Origin: Coemansia sp. RSA 922
Lineage: Eukaryota > Kickxellomycota > Kickxellomycetes > Kickxellales > Kickxellaceae
Direction of reading: 5' to 3'
DNA: 18,513 nt
Assembly (NCBI GenBank): GCA_027577415.1
Contig: JANBQS010000416.1
Span: 1 to 18,513 of the forward strand
Positions 1 to 10,178 of this stretch are shown one piece after another (position 1 is the first letter of the stretch; each line of letters starts with the position of its first letter). Position numbers and translations under genes: made by a program. The notes below the pieces were generated by a model. That model did no database searches. It worked only from the letters and a program-made list of their open reading frames with translations, and had not been told where the DNA came from.

Positions 1-1
1 G

Positions 2-2572
2 TCCCGCGGCCCAAGTCGTAGGAACTCGGCGACAGCAGTTAGTGGGGGAAGGTTTTTGAGTGAGCCTCTGCCTAATGTGGCTCCCTCTTCCTCGACTGTT
101 GGACCTCCGGTGACTCTTCCCACGCGCGATATGGCTATTACCCCCTTTAGCGACGAGGTGGCAGGACGCGGCTACTGGATGGGGACTGAGCCGCCGTCGG
201 CCAGGTCTCACTCGTCGCTGGGTACGGGAGCTAGTATTAATCAGATGCCGGTCGACGAAGTGAAGGAGGAGGAGATCGAAGAGGCGCCACAGCCTATGGA
301 GATGGACGTGGCAACTTACATGGTCGGTGGCGTCGCAGCTGGAAAGCGGATGCGGCGGATTCTATCTGGTCCGACTGATCGGGCACGGGTTGTGCGCGAA
401 ACAGGCAATGACTACAACGGTGCTAGTGGTGAATCTGAGTGCGAATTTGAGCTGAACGAACTGGTTTCGTTGGTCTCGATGGACGGAATTGTGTCCGTGT
501 TTGACCCAGTGCGCAAAGTCAGCCACTTTGTCAGTTTGAGTGCAAAGGATCCGGTTCTTGGTATCTGGAAAGTGAAGATGCACGAGGAGGTGTGTAATTT
601 ATCGCCTCTGGAGACCATGCTGCTGGATGGCAATATTAACGTCAACCAAGAGTTTGGGATCCAGCTCCTGTCCAGCTCTCCCGCCAAGCGGATATACCGG
701 CGCATCGGTTTGTCTCACCACGACTTGTTGAATGCCGCATACTACTCGGTGTCTGTTGAGGATCGCGTGATGCTGATAAACCATCTTGAACACCAGCGGC
801 GCAGAGCTGCTCGGAGCCGGATGAAGAAGCTTCGCAGTCAGACGCGCCTAAACTACGACCTGCCTGGCGACCGACCTGCTAGGCGTACTGAGCTGTCGCC
901 AAACGCCTCGCGGAACAACACGTTGTCAAAGGCGGTCAGGTATGGACTCAATGGCGCACGGCTTAGAGAAAATCTCAAGTACCATCGTGTAGGCCGCGCG
1001 ATACGCAACACTGGCGGCCACATTCGCGACTGGGCGACTAGCAACAGCGCTCAGCAAAGCGTGGCCGAGTCATCTACAGCCGGACCTTACGTTACGTCGA
1101 ATGCCCTTACTGACGAAGACCATCTTGATGTGCAGCCTAGTGAGTTTACTACCCCAGGCCTGTCGCTTTCTCCGGCTGTGCGCAGGCTATCGGGAGCGCC
1201 TCGAGTGCATGTTCCTCCTCAGCACTCGGGCGATCGAGTGGTTTGTTCCGAGGATGGCACTAGCGATGAGGCGGCGCCTAACTACAACAGTGCAGCGGCA
1301 TATGGTGGCGTCGCGTCTTCTGCGGAGCGAAACTCAAAGAACAATATGCCCATATCGCCATATCTCTCGGCTCGCGCGGACGTGCGGCTGGCGGCCAAGT
1401 CGCTTAGTACCGACATTGCTGCTGCGCTGACTGGCTGGTACGGGGAGAACAGGGATGACTACCGCCGAGCTCTGCGTGTTTGCGACCACTTGGTGGTAAG
1501 CACTTGGCGTGGCACCACATACTTTGTTGACGTAGGCACGATGCTGGACATTGCTCATTATAGTGAGCTATTCCATCATAACTGGAGCGTTCGCAATGCA
1601 ATTGCAAATGAGACTGCTGGAGCAACTGCCTCGGCATCAGATAAGGACAGCTACTTGGATACGCAAAGCACTAACATGTCGACATTCTACGGCCAGCTGA
1701 GTGCGTTTCACGACGTTACTGGGCTCTTGTCGCGTTTGCGGGCTAATGGCAGCGTCATCCAGTTCAAGTTCCAAGACACTGTGTCCGCCTTTTTGGCTGA
1801 TACTTATGCGCCAGCTACGGGTGGTCCTAACGTCCCATGCCTATTCTATGTCGACTATAAGGATCGCATTTGGGCGTACTACCACTTGGATGAGATTGCA
1901 GAGATGGACGATGTCTACGGCGCTACGTGGTTCCGAGACGAGCCAGAGTCGCTGCACACGCCGGCATCCAAGGCCAGGGCTATCATGAGCGGTATCGACA
2001 CTACCAGCTATGACAAGCCATTTTCGGTTGCTGATCTGGCACACCGCCGAATTAACATGGAGCCGTGGATGCCATTGCCAACGGAGGTTGCGTTCCGCTC
2101 ACTTGTCTCGTTTAGCGAGCTTGATTATCCGTACTCGACAAAGAATTGGCGCAAGCATCGTGCTAGCAAGACTGAGGGCCAAGGCAACGACAATAGCGCG
2201 CCGCGTACGGCAGTTAACAACGCGGACGACAGTCGGAGTTACAGCTTTAGCGGTGGTCGTACCTTTGACTCTAGCGATAACAGCACTCGGCCGTTTGTAA
2301 AGCAGGAGAATGCTAACACTTCTGGGCGCTACCACTCGTCGTACTTGCCTGGCCCGTATCTCTGTCCGATCTGGGCGGACATCAAGTCTGTTGACTTGTA
2401 TGATGTCGGCGTTTGCAACCTTATTGAGCTGGCTACCCCAGAACTGCTGGTGTTCAAGGATATATTCTGCAAGGACTTGGGCATCGACTCTAGCACGATC
2501 AACGAAAAGGTCAACCTGGCGAGTATTCCTGGACTTGCCAACTGGGTGCGCAGCTGTCTATCCATGCCATAG
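2..2572 (+). CDS. Unrecognised large protein, 5' end outside the window
   Basis: The frame is open from base 2, so the true start lies upstream and at least 856 residues are visible; the TTG at 56 is not a convincing start. I recognise no domain. The visible protein alternates ordered blocks with Ser/Asn-rich linkers: an acidic stretch (VKEEEIEEAPQPMEMD), an ordered block around residues 145-265 containing SLVSMDGIVSVFDP, a strongly basic helix-like segment (HQRRRAARSRMKKLRSQ), a disordered part around 290-460, a second ordered block around 460-720, and a compact C-terminal block ending in WVRSCLSMP. No signal peptide or membrane segment is visible in this part. The gene converges on PEX7, with stop codons 54 bases apart. 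Base composition and codon use resemble the other housekeeping genes here, so it is probably a real lineage-restricted gene. Coding status is confident; function is unknown. Confidence 0.85.
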   Translation, partial: SRGPSRRNSATAVSGGRFLSEPLPNVAPSSSTVGPPVTLPTRDMAITPFSDEVAGRGYWMGTEPPSARSHSSLGTGASINQMPVDEVKEEEIEEAPQPMEMDVATYMVGGVAAGKRMRRILSGPTDRARVVRETGNDYNGASGESECEFELNELVSLVSMDGIVSVFDPVRKVSHFVSLSAKDPVLGIWKVKMHEEVCNLSPLETMLLDGNINVNQEFGIQLLSSSPAKRIYRRIGLSHHDLLNAAYYSVSVEDRVMLINHLEHQRRRAARSRMKKLRSQTRLNYDLPGDRPARRTELSPNASRNNTLSKAVRYGLNGARLRENLKYHRVGRAIRNTGGHIRDWATSNSAQQSVAESSTAGPYVTSNALTDEDHLDVQPSEFTTPGLSLSPAVRRLSGAPRVHVPPQHSGDRVVCSEDGTSDEAAPNYNSAAAYGGVASSAERNSKNNMPISPYLSARADVRLAAKSLSTDIAAALTGWYGENRDDYRRALRVCDHLVVSTWRGTTYFVDVGTMLDIAHYSELFHHNWSVRNAIANETAGATASASDKDSYLDTQSTNMSTFYGQLSAFHDVTGLLSRLRANGSVIQFKFQDTVSAFLADTYAPATGGPNVPCLFYVDYKDRIWAYYHLDEIAEMDDVYGATWFRDEPESLHTPASKARAIMSGIDTTSYDKPFSVADLAHRRINMEPWMPLPTEVAFRSLVSFSELDYPYSTKNWRKHRASKTEGQGNDNSAPRTAVNNADDSRSYSFSGGRTFDSSDNSTRPFVKQENANTSGRYHSSYLPGPYLCPIWADIKSVDLYDVGVCNLIELATPELLVFKDIFCKDLGIDSSTINEKVNLASIPGLANWVRSCLSMP

Positions 2573-2626
2573 CGGTATTCATTTTTGTTCTATTAAGTAA
2601 AAATGCACGAATTGAAGCGATATTAT

Positions 2627-3577
2627 CTAGGCTTGTGTACCTGGGACATTGAAGACGTGGACTTGCTCGTCCCAGCCACAAGTAGCCATTTGGCCTGGAT
2701 GGAAGAGCGACCAGTCCACCCCAAACACAAACTCGGTATGAGCGTCATGCACGAAGGTGACGGCACCAGTACGCACGTCCCAGACGCTGGCTGACATATT
2801 GTATCCGGCAGTAGCGAGATAGTTGGGCGAGAACGGTGAGAACCTGACTCTTCTAGCCGCAAACTCGAACGGACCAAACATTGAGACTTGTCCACGAGGG
2901 TTCCTCACATCCCAGATCTTTATCGTCTTATCTACCGACGCCGTAGCAAACATAGTTGGCGAATATTTGTTCCAATCCAAAGAGAGCACCTGATCCGTGT
3001 GTCCACCGAACGAAGCCATTGGTTTGCCGTGTGGGTCATTGGTACTCCACAGTTTGACTGTCTTGTCCTCACCGCAAGAGGCGAACTGATCCGAGTTGCG
3101 GGGAGACCAAGCTCCCGTATACACGCACCCTGTGTGGCCCTGGAAGGTACGGAGCGAGTGTGGGCTGGCGGGGTTCCAGAGCTTGATTGTGCCGTCCCAA
3201 GAGGAGGAGAGGAACGTGGATTTGGATACGTAGTTCCATTCTAGGCTCATCACTTCGCGAGTATGTTCCTGGTATTTGGATAGTGGGAGACCCGGTATGG
3301 AAATGTCCCAGAGCTTTATGCTGCCGTCGCCACTACCCGTTATTAGTTGGTTTTCGTGGAGTTCGCTCCATGATAAGTCGAAGAGTCCGTCTTGGGTGTC
3401 GTATTGTTGTAGTGGCGATAGGGCGGTGGGACTCTGGCGTGTGCTTAGGATGCAGAGCCGCCCGTTGCCTACTAGACCAAAGTTTGCGCTAGTGGCGGCG
3501 GCTAATAGTGTATCAGTAAAGGGACTGAATTTTACGGCATAGCCCTTGAAGCCTGTCGTTCGGTATCCCCTAGACAT
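2627..3577 (-). CDS. PEX7: Peroxisomal targeting signal 2 receptor (Pex7), WD40 protein
   Basis: Complete 316-residue protein, the usual length for Pex7, which binds PTS2 peptides in the cytosol and delivers their proteins to the peroxisomal docking complex together with a co-receptor. The N-terminus has the family signature GYAVKFSPF (12-20) and SANFGLVGNGRL (30-41). WD40 repeats follow, ending in IKLWDI (87-92), IKLWNP (131-136), VKLWST (174-179), IKIWDV (219-224), ASVWDV (263-268) and VHVFNV (306-311). Several contain the GH/HT..V pattern before the strand (HTREV, HTGCV, HTDQV, HTEFV). The ATG at 3577 gives the family-like start MSRGYRTTGFKGY. It has no intron. It shares a 251-base divergent promoter with RRP36. 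Family assignment is from recognised motifs; I see no missing or broken repeat. Confidence 0.97.
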   Translation of the reverse strand: MSRGYRTTGFKGYAVKFSPFTDTLLAAATSANFGLVGNGRLCILSTRQSPTALSPLQQYDTQDGLFDLSWSELHENQLITGSGDGSIKLWDISIPGLPLSKYQEHTREVMSLEWNYVSKSTFLSSSWDGTIKLWNPASPHSLRTFQGHTGCVYTGAWSPRNSDQFASCGEDKTVKLWSTNDPHGKPMASFGGHTDQVLSLDWNKYSPTMFATASVDKTIKIWDVRNPRGQVSMFGPFEFAARRVRFSPFSPNYLATAGYNMSASVWDVRTGAVTFVHDAHTEFVFGVDWSLFHPGQMATCGWDEQVHVFNVPGTQA

Positions 3578-3828
3578 AATAATAGATAACTGATAATATT
3601 ACAAAAGCGAGAAATATAACATTGACGTGTGAAGAGAAGTGAGAGGCAGCCAAAGTCGCTCACCATGCATGTGATTGCGTTTCGCGGCCAATGATCTGAT
3701 TAACGTTGCTGATGATCTATCGAAAATTTAAAGTGTCCCCAGGTTTTCGACTTTTGCGTTTGCTTTCTGCTCTCATTCTGGTATCTCTCTTTTTTTTTAC
3801 TCCTATAAATACTGAATTTTGAGCGCTA
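3578..3828. promoter_or_regulatory. Divergent promoter region between PEX7 and RRP36
   Basis: The 251 bases separate two divergently transcribed start codons. A TATAAAT box lies at 3804-3810, only 19 bases before the RRP36 ATG, so it is too close to be a standard TATA for an ATG-containing leader and may be incidental. A T-rich run at 3790-3798 precedes it. On the PEX7 side the sequence is AT-rich without a clear TATA. I see no other defined element. Confidence 0.5.
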
Positions 3829-4806
3829 ATGCCAAAGGCTAAGAAGGTAGTGGAGCAGTACTCGTCGGATGAGGACAGCAGTGGTATGTCCGACGCCGAA
3901 GTATCGTATAGCGGCGAAGGCAGCGATGATAGCCAGCAGCAGAGCGACTTTTCTGACGATGATAGCGACCACGAAGAGGAAGACAATGGCAGGGACACAA
4001 AGGCCGAGAAGATTCGCCAGAAACTAGCGGCAGTACCGTTCAGCCAGTTGATCCGCATTCAGCAGCAAATGGGCACCAGCAAGTTCAACCAGTCAATGGG
4101 ATTGAAGGAGAAGACAGACACTAGAAACAAAGTCCGGCAGGAACTCAAGCAACGGGCTGGTTTAGGCAGCGGCGGCTTTGAGGAAGATTCGGACGCCGAT
4201 TCGGACAGCGATAGTAGCGCGCCAGAGACAGTGTCGACCAAGTCTGGAGCTGGAAATAAGAAGAAGGACATGCACCGAGACAATAGAAAGATGCCGGCTA
4301 TGATGTCGTCCAAGCGCCCTGTGAGCCGGTTTAGACAAGTTGTCGAGATCGCCAAGCCGCAGACACGCGACCCGCGGTTCGACAATCTGTCTGGTCACTT
4401 TAACGAAGACCTGTACGAAAAGTCATACGGGTTCCTTGATAAGCAACAGGAGGAAGAGATTGAATCGCTAAAGGCGCTGATGCAAAAGGTCAAGAATCGG
4501 GACCCGGATGAGGCGCAGCGGATCCAAACGGTGGTGAGTTCGATGCAGTCGCAGATTGCGGCCAAAAAGCAAAAGAAACACACCCAGGAGCTCAAGCGCA
4601 AGCACCGGAAGAAGGAGCTGGAGGCGGTTAAGCAGGGCAAGACACCGTACTTTTTGAAGAAGAGCGAGCTCAAGGGTCTTGAGGTCGCAGAGAAGTTTAC
4701 CCAACTTAAGGGCGATTCGAAACTTGACAACTATTTGGAGAAACGGCGAAAGCGCAATGCTACGAAGGATCATCGTCGTATGCCGTATAGGCGTCGTGAG
4801 GACTGA
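3829..4806 (+). CDS. RRP36: rRNA biogenesis protein RRP36
   Basis: Intron-free 325-residue protein of the RRP36 family, nucleolar factors of the small-subunit processome needed for early pre-rRNA cleavages toward 18S rRNA. The N-terminal 60 residues are acidic and Ser-rich (YSSDEDSS, DFSDDDSDHEEED), typical of nucleolar proteins. A short conserved helix follows (KLAAVPFSQLIRIQQQMGT, 65-83). A second acidic linker lies at 117-130. The family core is at 163-205 (RPVSRFRQVVEI, then DPRFDNLSGHFN, then YEKSYGFLD). A long Lys-rich coiled-coil segment occupies 205-275. The C-terminus carries the diagnostic PYFLKKSELK (273-282) and KDHRRMPYRR (313-322). The ATG at 3829 is the first in frame and gives a normal family start. 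Confidence is high from the core and C-terminal motifs. Confidence 0.96.
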   Translation: MPKAKKVVEQYSSDEDSSGMSDAEVSYSGEGSDDSQQQSDFSDDDSDHEEEDNGRDTKAEKIRQKLAAVPFSQLIRIQQQMGTSKFNQSMGLKEKTDTRNKVRQELKQRAGLGSGGFEEDSDADSDSDSSAPETVSTKSGAGNKKKDMHRDNRKMPAMMSSKRPVSRFRQVVEIAKPQTRDPRFDNLSGHFNEDLYEKSYGFLDKQQEEEIESLKALMQKVKNRDPDEAQRIQTVVSSMQSQIAAKKQKKHTQELKRKHRKKELEAVKQGKTPYFLKKSELKGLEVAEKFTQLKGDSKLDNYLEKRRKRNATKDHRRMPYRRRED

Positions 4807-5716
4807 CCATTGTGATACTTTGGGGGGGGGGGGGAGGACGTCTGCGGTCTAGCGGGGCAGGCCATGAACCGTCATGTGTAGTGTTTGTATCGTCAATATG
4901 ATGCCTTTAAATTGAACACACCATTATTTGCAATTGTAAAAACACGCCATACAAGGAGGGAGAGTGCCACCCGGTGGCGAGTGTAGTGTGGGCCCGACCA
5001 GTAGGGATTTAGAACAGGGAAGCGAGGGAGGCCCGCGTTAGACATTTGTCAAAGAGACTTGCACAGCCTGAAAGCTACAACAACGTTGTTACTGTAAATT
5101 GCCTCCGCCCTTGTGGAAAAAAAAGGCTCTAGGCAACCCAACAGGCCGGGGGGGGGGTGTCATGAGCGTGCCGATGATACGCAGTGTGTGATTATTGATG
5201 GCGATTTTCGCCTTACATGTACGTTTCCCTTCTCTTGCTTTTGTACTTTTTTTTACTGTATTTTATTTATCTTCTTTTTTGCGTTGCAAGTACTCTAAAG
5301 TTCTTGAATTTCCTGGCCAGCACACATTCTCACAGTTGTTTCGCCGCTTCATTCACATCGCGCCGACCAGAGTCGGCCCTCCAATTCGCTGCAGTCTCCT
5401 TTTTTGTGACGTCTAGGAACGTCCCTAGTCTTTGGCGTATCTTTTTTATTTGCTGCACACGCGTGTAGAGAAAAAAAGGCCAGAATAGTACTAGCACTGT
5501 ATGCCAACCGCCAGTGTCTTTGCCAGAAAGAGACGATACAACACTAGTTGAGAGCTTCAGTTGCTACACCTCCCCCCTCTCTCTCTCGTGCCAACTGTTG
5601 CTGCTCCCCCGCCCCTCCCTTCCCTCCCTTATTTTCGCAGCCTGCCGAAACGACGGCACACCCTCTAACCTAAAGTGGATTGCGCTCTGCTGTATTGAGC
5701 TACTTTGACACGCGAT
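4807..5716. other. Intergenic region and 5' leader of the BORCS5-like gene; no gene seen
   Basis: No convincing coding frame or RNA gene was found by eye. It holds two G homopolymers (13 G at 4822-4834, 10 G at 5148-5157) and a 13-base perfect palindrome, GCCACC-C-GGTGGC, at 4966-4978. Several T/A runs are present (around 5246-5280). A C/T-rich stretch at 5570-5640 ends in TTTTCGCAG and could be the acceptor of a 5'-UTR intron. The in-frame TGA at 5696-5698 blocks extension of the downstream gene into this region. The short frames present have no codon-like character. Confidence 0.6.
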
Positions 5717-8700
5717 ATGGTAAGTTATCTGGGTATATGTGCGTGGTAATTGAGACACACCCCTCCTCCTTGCTTGGTTGCTGTCTGCAACAAAAAAATT
5801 TGTTACATGAGTGCTGTTTTTTTTTCCTTGGTGGTCCATTGTTCGCCACACTTGGGGTCTCGGCCATTTTGCTCGCCTACTTGCCAGCTCTGCTTACCCT
5901 GCCACCCCTTGCATTTCTCACGATAGCGCCTCTCTTTTGGTTAGCAAGGGCCTTGGCTGGGCAACATGTTCGTTCTATTGGCTGTCTTTGCGCCGGTAAT
6001 TTATCTGGATCATTTGGAAGCCTGAACAATGAGTTCTCCCTATCCTCCCACGCGACTCATGTCGCTTGCGCTACGTCGTACTGCATGTATTTTTTGGGTT
6101 GCATCTGAGAAACACGGCCTACTCACGCCATCTTGAATGATGTCCTTTGTCTTGTGTAGGGAAACACTCATTCGAGCACAAGGGGCAGATCTGGGGTTGG
6201 CAGCAATGCCACAACTGCTGCCATATCTACGAATAGCAACCGGCGGACAGGCATTGGCGCTACTCCGTCAGCGTCTACTAATTCGCTGCGCGGAGGTACA
6301 CCGACTGGCACAACTCGGCGGGACAGCATGGGCATCGGCCTGGGAGGCAACATCCGCCGGTCTCAGCAGCTCGCGGCTAGCTCGTCGCAGGCTCATATGC
6401 GAAGTATTGATTTGTCTGCGCAGAGATCTCGCCCGCAAACGTCTAGGTCGCGTATGACGCAGGGATTGTCTGGGAGCAGCCTGAAGGAGGCAACGCAGCA
6501 GGCATTGCACCAAAACAGCACCTCCATATACTCGGCGGGGCTTGGCAATGACAGCCGTATATCACTGCTGTCCATGATCGCACCACGAGGAGAAGAAGAT
6601 CTGCACCATGACGAATTGCCACAAAGAGGCTCAGCTGAGAACACACGACTATCGCTTGGTCCGACTGTCAAAGGCACAAAATCATCTCGCGCCCTGTCTG
6701 GTGACCATAGCGTATCGCCTGAAGCTGGACGCCCCCGAAGTAAGACTCAGTCCTCAGAGGTATGTTACCCACCCCCCTTCTTTTTCCCCTTGCATTGTCT
6801 GCTGCCTCCATATCTAATTTGCTTCTGGAATTTTGCTGGCATTGTCTCCACTCATTCGCTTTGTTGGACAAGTCACGGGCTCGCTTATGACATCTACTGT
6901 CTGGCTTGTGTATTATCTCTTTGGCAAACAATCGCGCTATGACTGCTGTCTGTCTTAACTAACCAGGATATGACAATTTTTAATAAAGCGTATCCCCTGG
7001 ATATTGCCTTTATTTTCTTTGCCATTGTTTGAAGTTTATTTTAGCAGGGTATTGTAACTGTTTTTAGTGTTGCGCAGAAACCGCCACCCCTGGATCCCGA
7101 TCTGGAAGCCCTTAACAGACTCCCTAAATATCGGCCGCTGGTTCTGGCACCATCGAACAATCGATTGACTGGGCTGTTTCAATCAGGACCCCGATACATT
7201 GAGCCCACCGCTGAGCGTAAGTAGTGATACTGTGTTATTTTTTATTTTGGAGTGCTACTGCTGCTATTAAGACACGCTCTGCAAATTACGTTTTACTACT
7301 TGCGATCGTGATGCTAAACTGCTTGCAAGCACAATTCTGGCGCTCACCAATGTAGAGCTCCACTTGGACGAGACTGAGTTGACGGGGTTTTGCTTCAGCT
7401 TCCGCGACTACGTGTCGAACCGTGTGCATCAAGTGTGCGATCGTCAGATGGGGTTTGCTACTGCTGCAAGGCACATGGGTACTCGTGCAGCGACTTCACA
7501 GTCGAGACTCGGACATGTCACGCAACTGTCCAAGCACGAGCAGAGCAGCGTATCCGTTTTAAAGTCGCTACAAAGGCAGGCAGAAAAGTCCTACGAGTTG
7601 GTCCAGGACATTTTGCGAGACCTCGAGCGCCTAGACGCCATGCTCCCTGCCAATGACAGATTCTTTGGCGCAGATAGCGTGGCGCCAAGGGAATTCCCGT
7701 GTTTGTCAAAGATGCTAGTGCAACGACGTCGACATTCGCTTCCTGCATCTCCGTCGCCTCACTCTAGCGTGGTTTTACGACGGCAGATCGCGGCGAAAAA
7801 GGCTGGAATCCCTGCATTTCCTGCTCGCACTACATCGTTGGCGAGTATTCATGGTCGGCCGCTGTCTGCCATGCCTGCAGCCGAGTCTGGGAAGCCTCGG
7901 CCTGGCCCCTATCAGCTGCCTGGAATCATACGCCACGCTGGTGCGAATATGACTAGCCGACTACACTCCAAAGGCAGCACGGATACGCGTGCTCTACGTA
8001 ATAGAGGATCGCGCGGCAGCATGACAGGCAGCGAATCAGCCAACGCCAGCACCCCCGTATCTCCAGTCACTACTGGTGAGCCTCGCCTGTCATTTGATGG
8101 CGAGACGATATCCCCTTCAGATACCGCCCGAATCTCTTCGCTAACAGCGCATGGCAGTGGTGGCACTGAGCCACGGTCTGCGTACAAGCGAATTACGCAA
8201 ACATTTGGGGGGCTTCGGCGACCCAACTCTGCTGCCTCGGCCTATCTCGATTCGGGAAAGAGCAACAGCTATAGTCGCAGCGAGGTTTCATTATCTCGGG
8301 AGCAAGTGGTCTGGTCGCCACAGATCGCACTTGGTGCAAGCGACTCGGCCTTTGGATTTCCGAGCTTTGACGGCGCATCGCTATCTCCGCAGCTTGCCCT
8401 GAGCGACGTTGGCGATGAGTACGCCGAGGGAGCCTTGGATGAAAATCACGGCATGATTGACATGGTGCTTTGCACGGGCCTTGACCACGCGAGTTTGATG
8501 CCAGTGCCGCTGAAGACAGCAGGCAATGGCATCTATGGCCATCCGCTGAACAGCACTGCTTCAGGCGACTTTGAGCACCTTGGATCGGCTCATCACGCAA
8601 AGGGCGCTGCATTGGAAGACAAGTCGCCCATCAGTAGCTTGGGTCGTGCCAGCAGTCGGACGTCAGCTGAGTATGCGCACCATCATCACAATGCCGTCAC

Positions 8701-10093
8701 TTCGCCAAACTCGACAAAGTCTCTAAAGCTGCCGCCACTGCATCGAGGTGGGAGCATGGCGTCGACGACATCTCCCAGGTCTCTGCCTCGAGGACTATCC
8801 TTGCGTTCAGCGTCATCTTTGGCGTCATCGCCGTCAGCGTCATCGATGGTGTCGCCCACTACGCCTCTCGGATCACCTGCAGCTCATGGCGCAGCAAACT
8901 CGCTCAGCATTATCACGATGCCTGACATGTCGCCAGTAATTGGGAGGCAGACAATGCTGTCGCCTCAGTTCCCGTCGGAGGCCACTCGTATGCTGAAGCG
9001 AGTGATCATGGAGAAGCCAAGGAAGGGCAGCGCGGAGACCAGTCCGTTGGCGTCGCGGCCGGCATCACAAACGCTGACTTCGGGGCGGCTGCGCCAGGCC
9101 CTTCTCCCCGCTGGCGCCGAGGCTGACGATGGACACGATACCACTAGCGTTGTGTCGGAGATGAAGGCGGCCTTTAGCTATGGCACACGGTCGCGCGCTT
9201 CGTCGGTCGCTCACAGTCTCGCGAGCGCCCCGGAAGAGAGCGACACTGCTGGTCTGTTGCATACAACTAGCCTGTCCAAATCGCATACCGAGGCAGCGCA
9301 CGAAGGTTATTCGGCTAAGGGATTTAGTCCAACTGCGAGGACTAACCCCGAGCGTATGTCGACGTGGAGCTCATCGTCTGCACGCACTCTGTCTGAGGGA
9401 TTGAGTGGAATTCGCGTCCCAAGCGCCGATGACTCGCGCACTGCCAAGCAACCGTTGCCCTCTGCTGCGCTATCTAGCCTAGCGGCCTCTGCAGCTATGA
9501 TCAACCCGCCATTGGCATCGAACGAAAGTGCTGGTAAAGGTGTAAGCAGCACTGCGACAAGCAATGTTCCTATTGCCTGCTTCCCTCGGACGCGGCCTGT
9601 GGCTGATCTGGGACTCAGTATCCGCTCGGACCTGGAGCGGCGCGTGCGATCGTTCTCTGCCTCGGAGGGTGATCCCTCACTTGCTGGTGGCACTCGACCG
9701 CATTCTAGCATGGGCTTTCACAACCCGACATCTGGATCCCGGTCGCCCTTGTGGTCTGTACGGCCAAGTTCATATCGCATACGGCGCCACTCGCCTCACT
9801 CTGCTTCAATGCGTGGATTCCGACCAGATACCCACCGCCTGAGCGTAGTGAGCACTGACAGCAACAGCAATTGTCAGACTAGTAGATTTGCATCGACGCA
9901 CCACGATCTTGTGGATCCGCAGTCTGATGCTGTTAGCGTCGGCAGTTACTCGAGCCAGGCTACAGAGATGCTGCATCCCTCGCCTCCTGTCTCTGCGTCC
10001 CAGCTTCGGGACGCTGCTACAGCGGCTGCGACTGCGATCACCGGTAAGCGTCGAGCGCAGACTATGGACTTGCATCCGCTCAGCGCCCTGTAG
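5717..10093 (+). CDS. BORCS5/myrlysin-like BORC subunit with long Ser-rich tail (4 exons)
   Basis: Proposed joins: 5717-5719, 6160-6759, 7078-7216, 7356-10093 (3480 nt, 1159 aa). Phases agree at all three introns (0, 0, 1), and all have GT/AG ends. The N-terminus becomes MGNTHSST: Gly2 with Ser at position 6 fits the N-myristoylation pattern, as in animal BORCS5, which is lipidated and anchors the BORC complex on lysosomes for Arl8/kinesin-driven positioning. Residues about 205-351 resemble the BORCS5 (LOH1CR12) domain: DPDLEALNRLPKYRPLV, then LDETELTGFCFSFRDYV, then a helical segment ending DILRDLERLDAMLPANDRFF, close to the animal LDRLNSMLP ending. The first 200 residues and the last about 800 are low-complexity, rich in Ser, Thr, Ala and SP/TP sites, with basic sites such as RRRHSLPASP. 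Animal BORCS5 is only about 200 aa. Family assignment comes from remembered motifs and is good for residues 205-351; the role of the tail is unknown. Confidence 0.85.
5720..6159 (+). other. Intron 1, directly after the start codon
   Basis: Donor GTAAGT at 5720 follows the ATG immediately; the acceptor is TTGTGTAG ending at 6159, and the next exon opens in phase 0 with GGA AAC ACT. At 440 bases it is the longest intron here. It contains C/T-rich and T-rich stretches. An open frame across it (5680-6108) is hydrophobic by chance and is not supported as coding. Confidence 0.8.
6760..7077 (+). other. Intron 2 of the BORCS5-like gene
   Basis: Donor GTATGT at 6760 and acceptor TGCGCAG ending at 7077 keep phase 0 and join SSE to KPPPLDPDLEAL. 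The acceptor at 7067 (TTTTTAG) would shift the frame. A second branch-like site with acceptor (CTAACCAG, ending about 6965) would lead into a stop codon after 21 codons. It may be a decoy or give a truncating isoform. Confidence 0.8.
7217..7355 (+). other. Intron 3 of the BORCS5-like gene
   Basis: Donor GTAAGT at 7217 and acceptor AATGTAG ending at 7355 make a 139-base phase-1 intron; the split codon becomes CAG (Gln248). A branch-like TGCTAAAC lies near 7312. The AG at 7329 gives the wrong frame, and the AG at 7271 gives an early stop. Confidence 0.8.
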
Positions 10094-10178
10094 CCTGCCT
10101 CCCCTTTTTTTTAAAATCTCAGTGTTGAACTTGTAATATTTGCACTTTTATATTTATTAACGCACTCTTATAGAGTAT

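Noticed and set aside
3187..3542. Plus-strand frames opposite PEX7
   Set aside because: Antisense shadows of a clearly conserved WD40 gene.
4807..5716. Search for tRNA, 5S or snoRNA genes
   Set aside because: No cloverleaf, A/B box pair or C/D box arrangement was recognisable by eye; a covariance-model scan would be decisive.
5680..6108. Plus-strand frame of 142 codons with a hydrophobic stretch
   Set aside because: It lies almost wholly in intron 1 of the BORCS5-like gene; the ATG|GTAAGT donor and TGTAG acceptor give a consistent spliced frame with a family-like N-terminus, while this frame has no recognisable features.
6740..6760. Alternative donor GTAAGA at 6740 for intron 2
   Set aside because: It would split a codon and put exon 3 out of frame with the only usable acceptor (7077); GTATGT at 6760 keeps phase 0.
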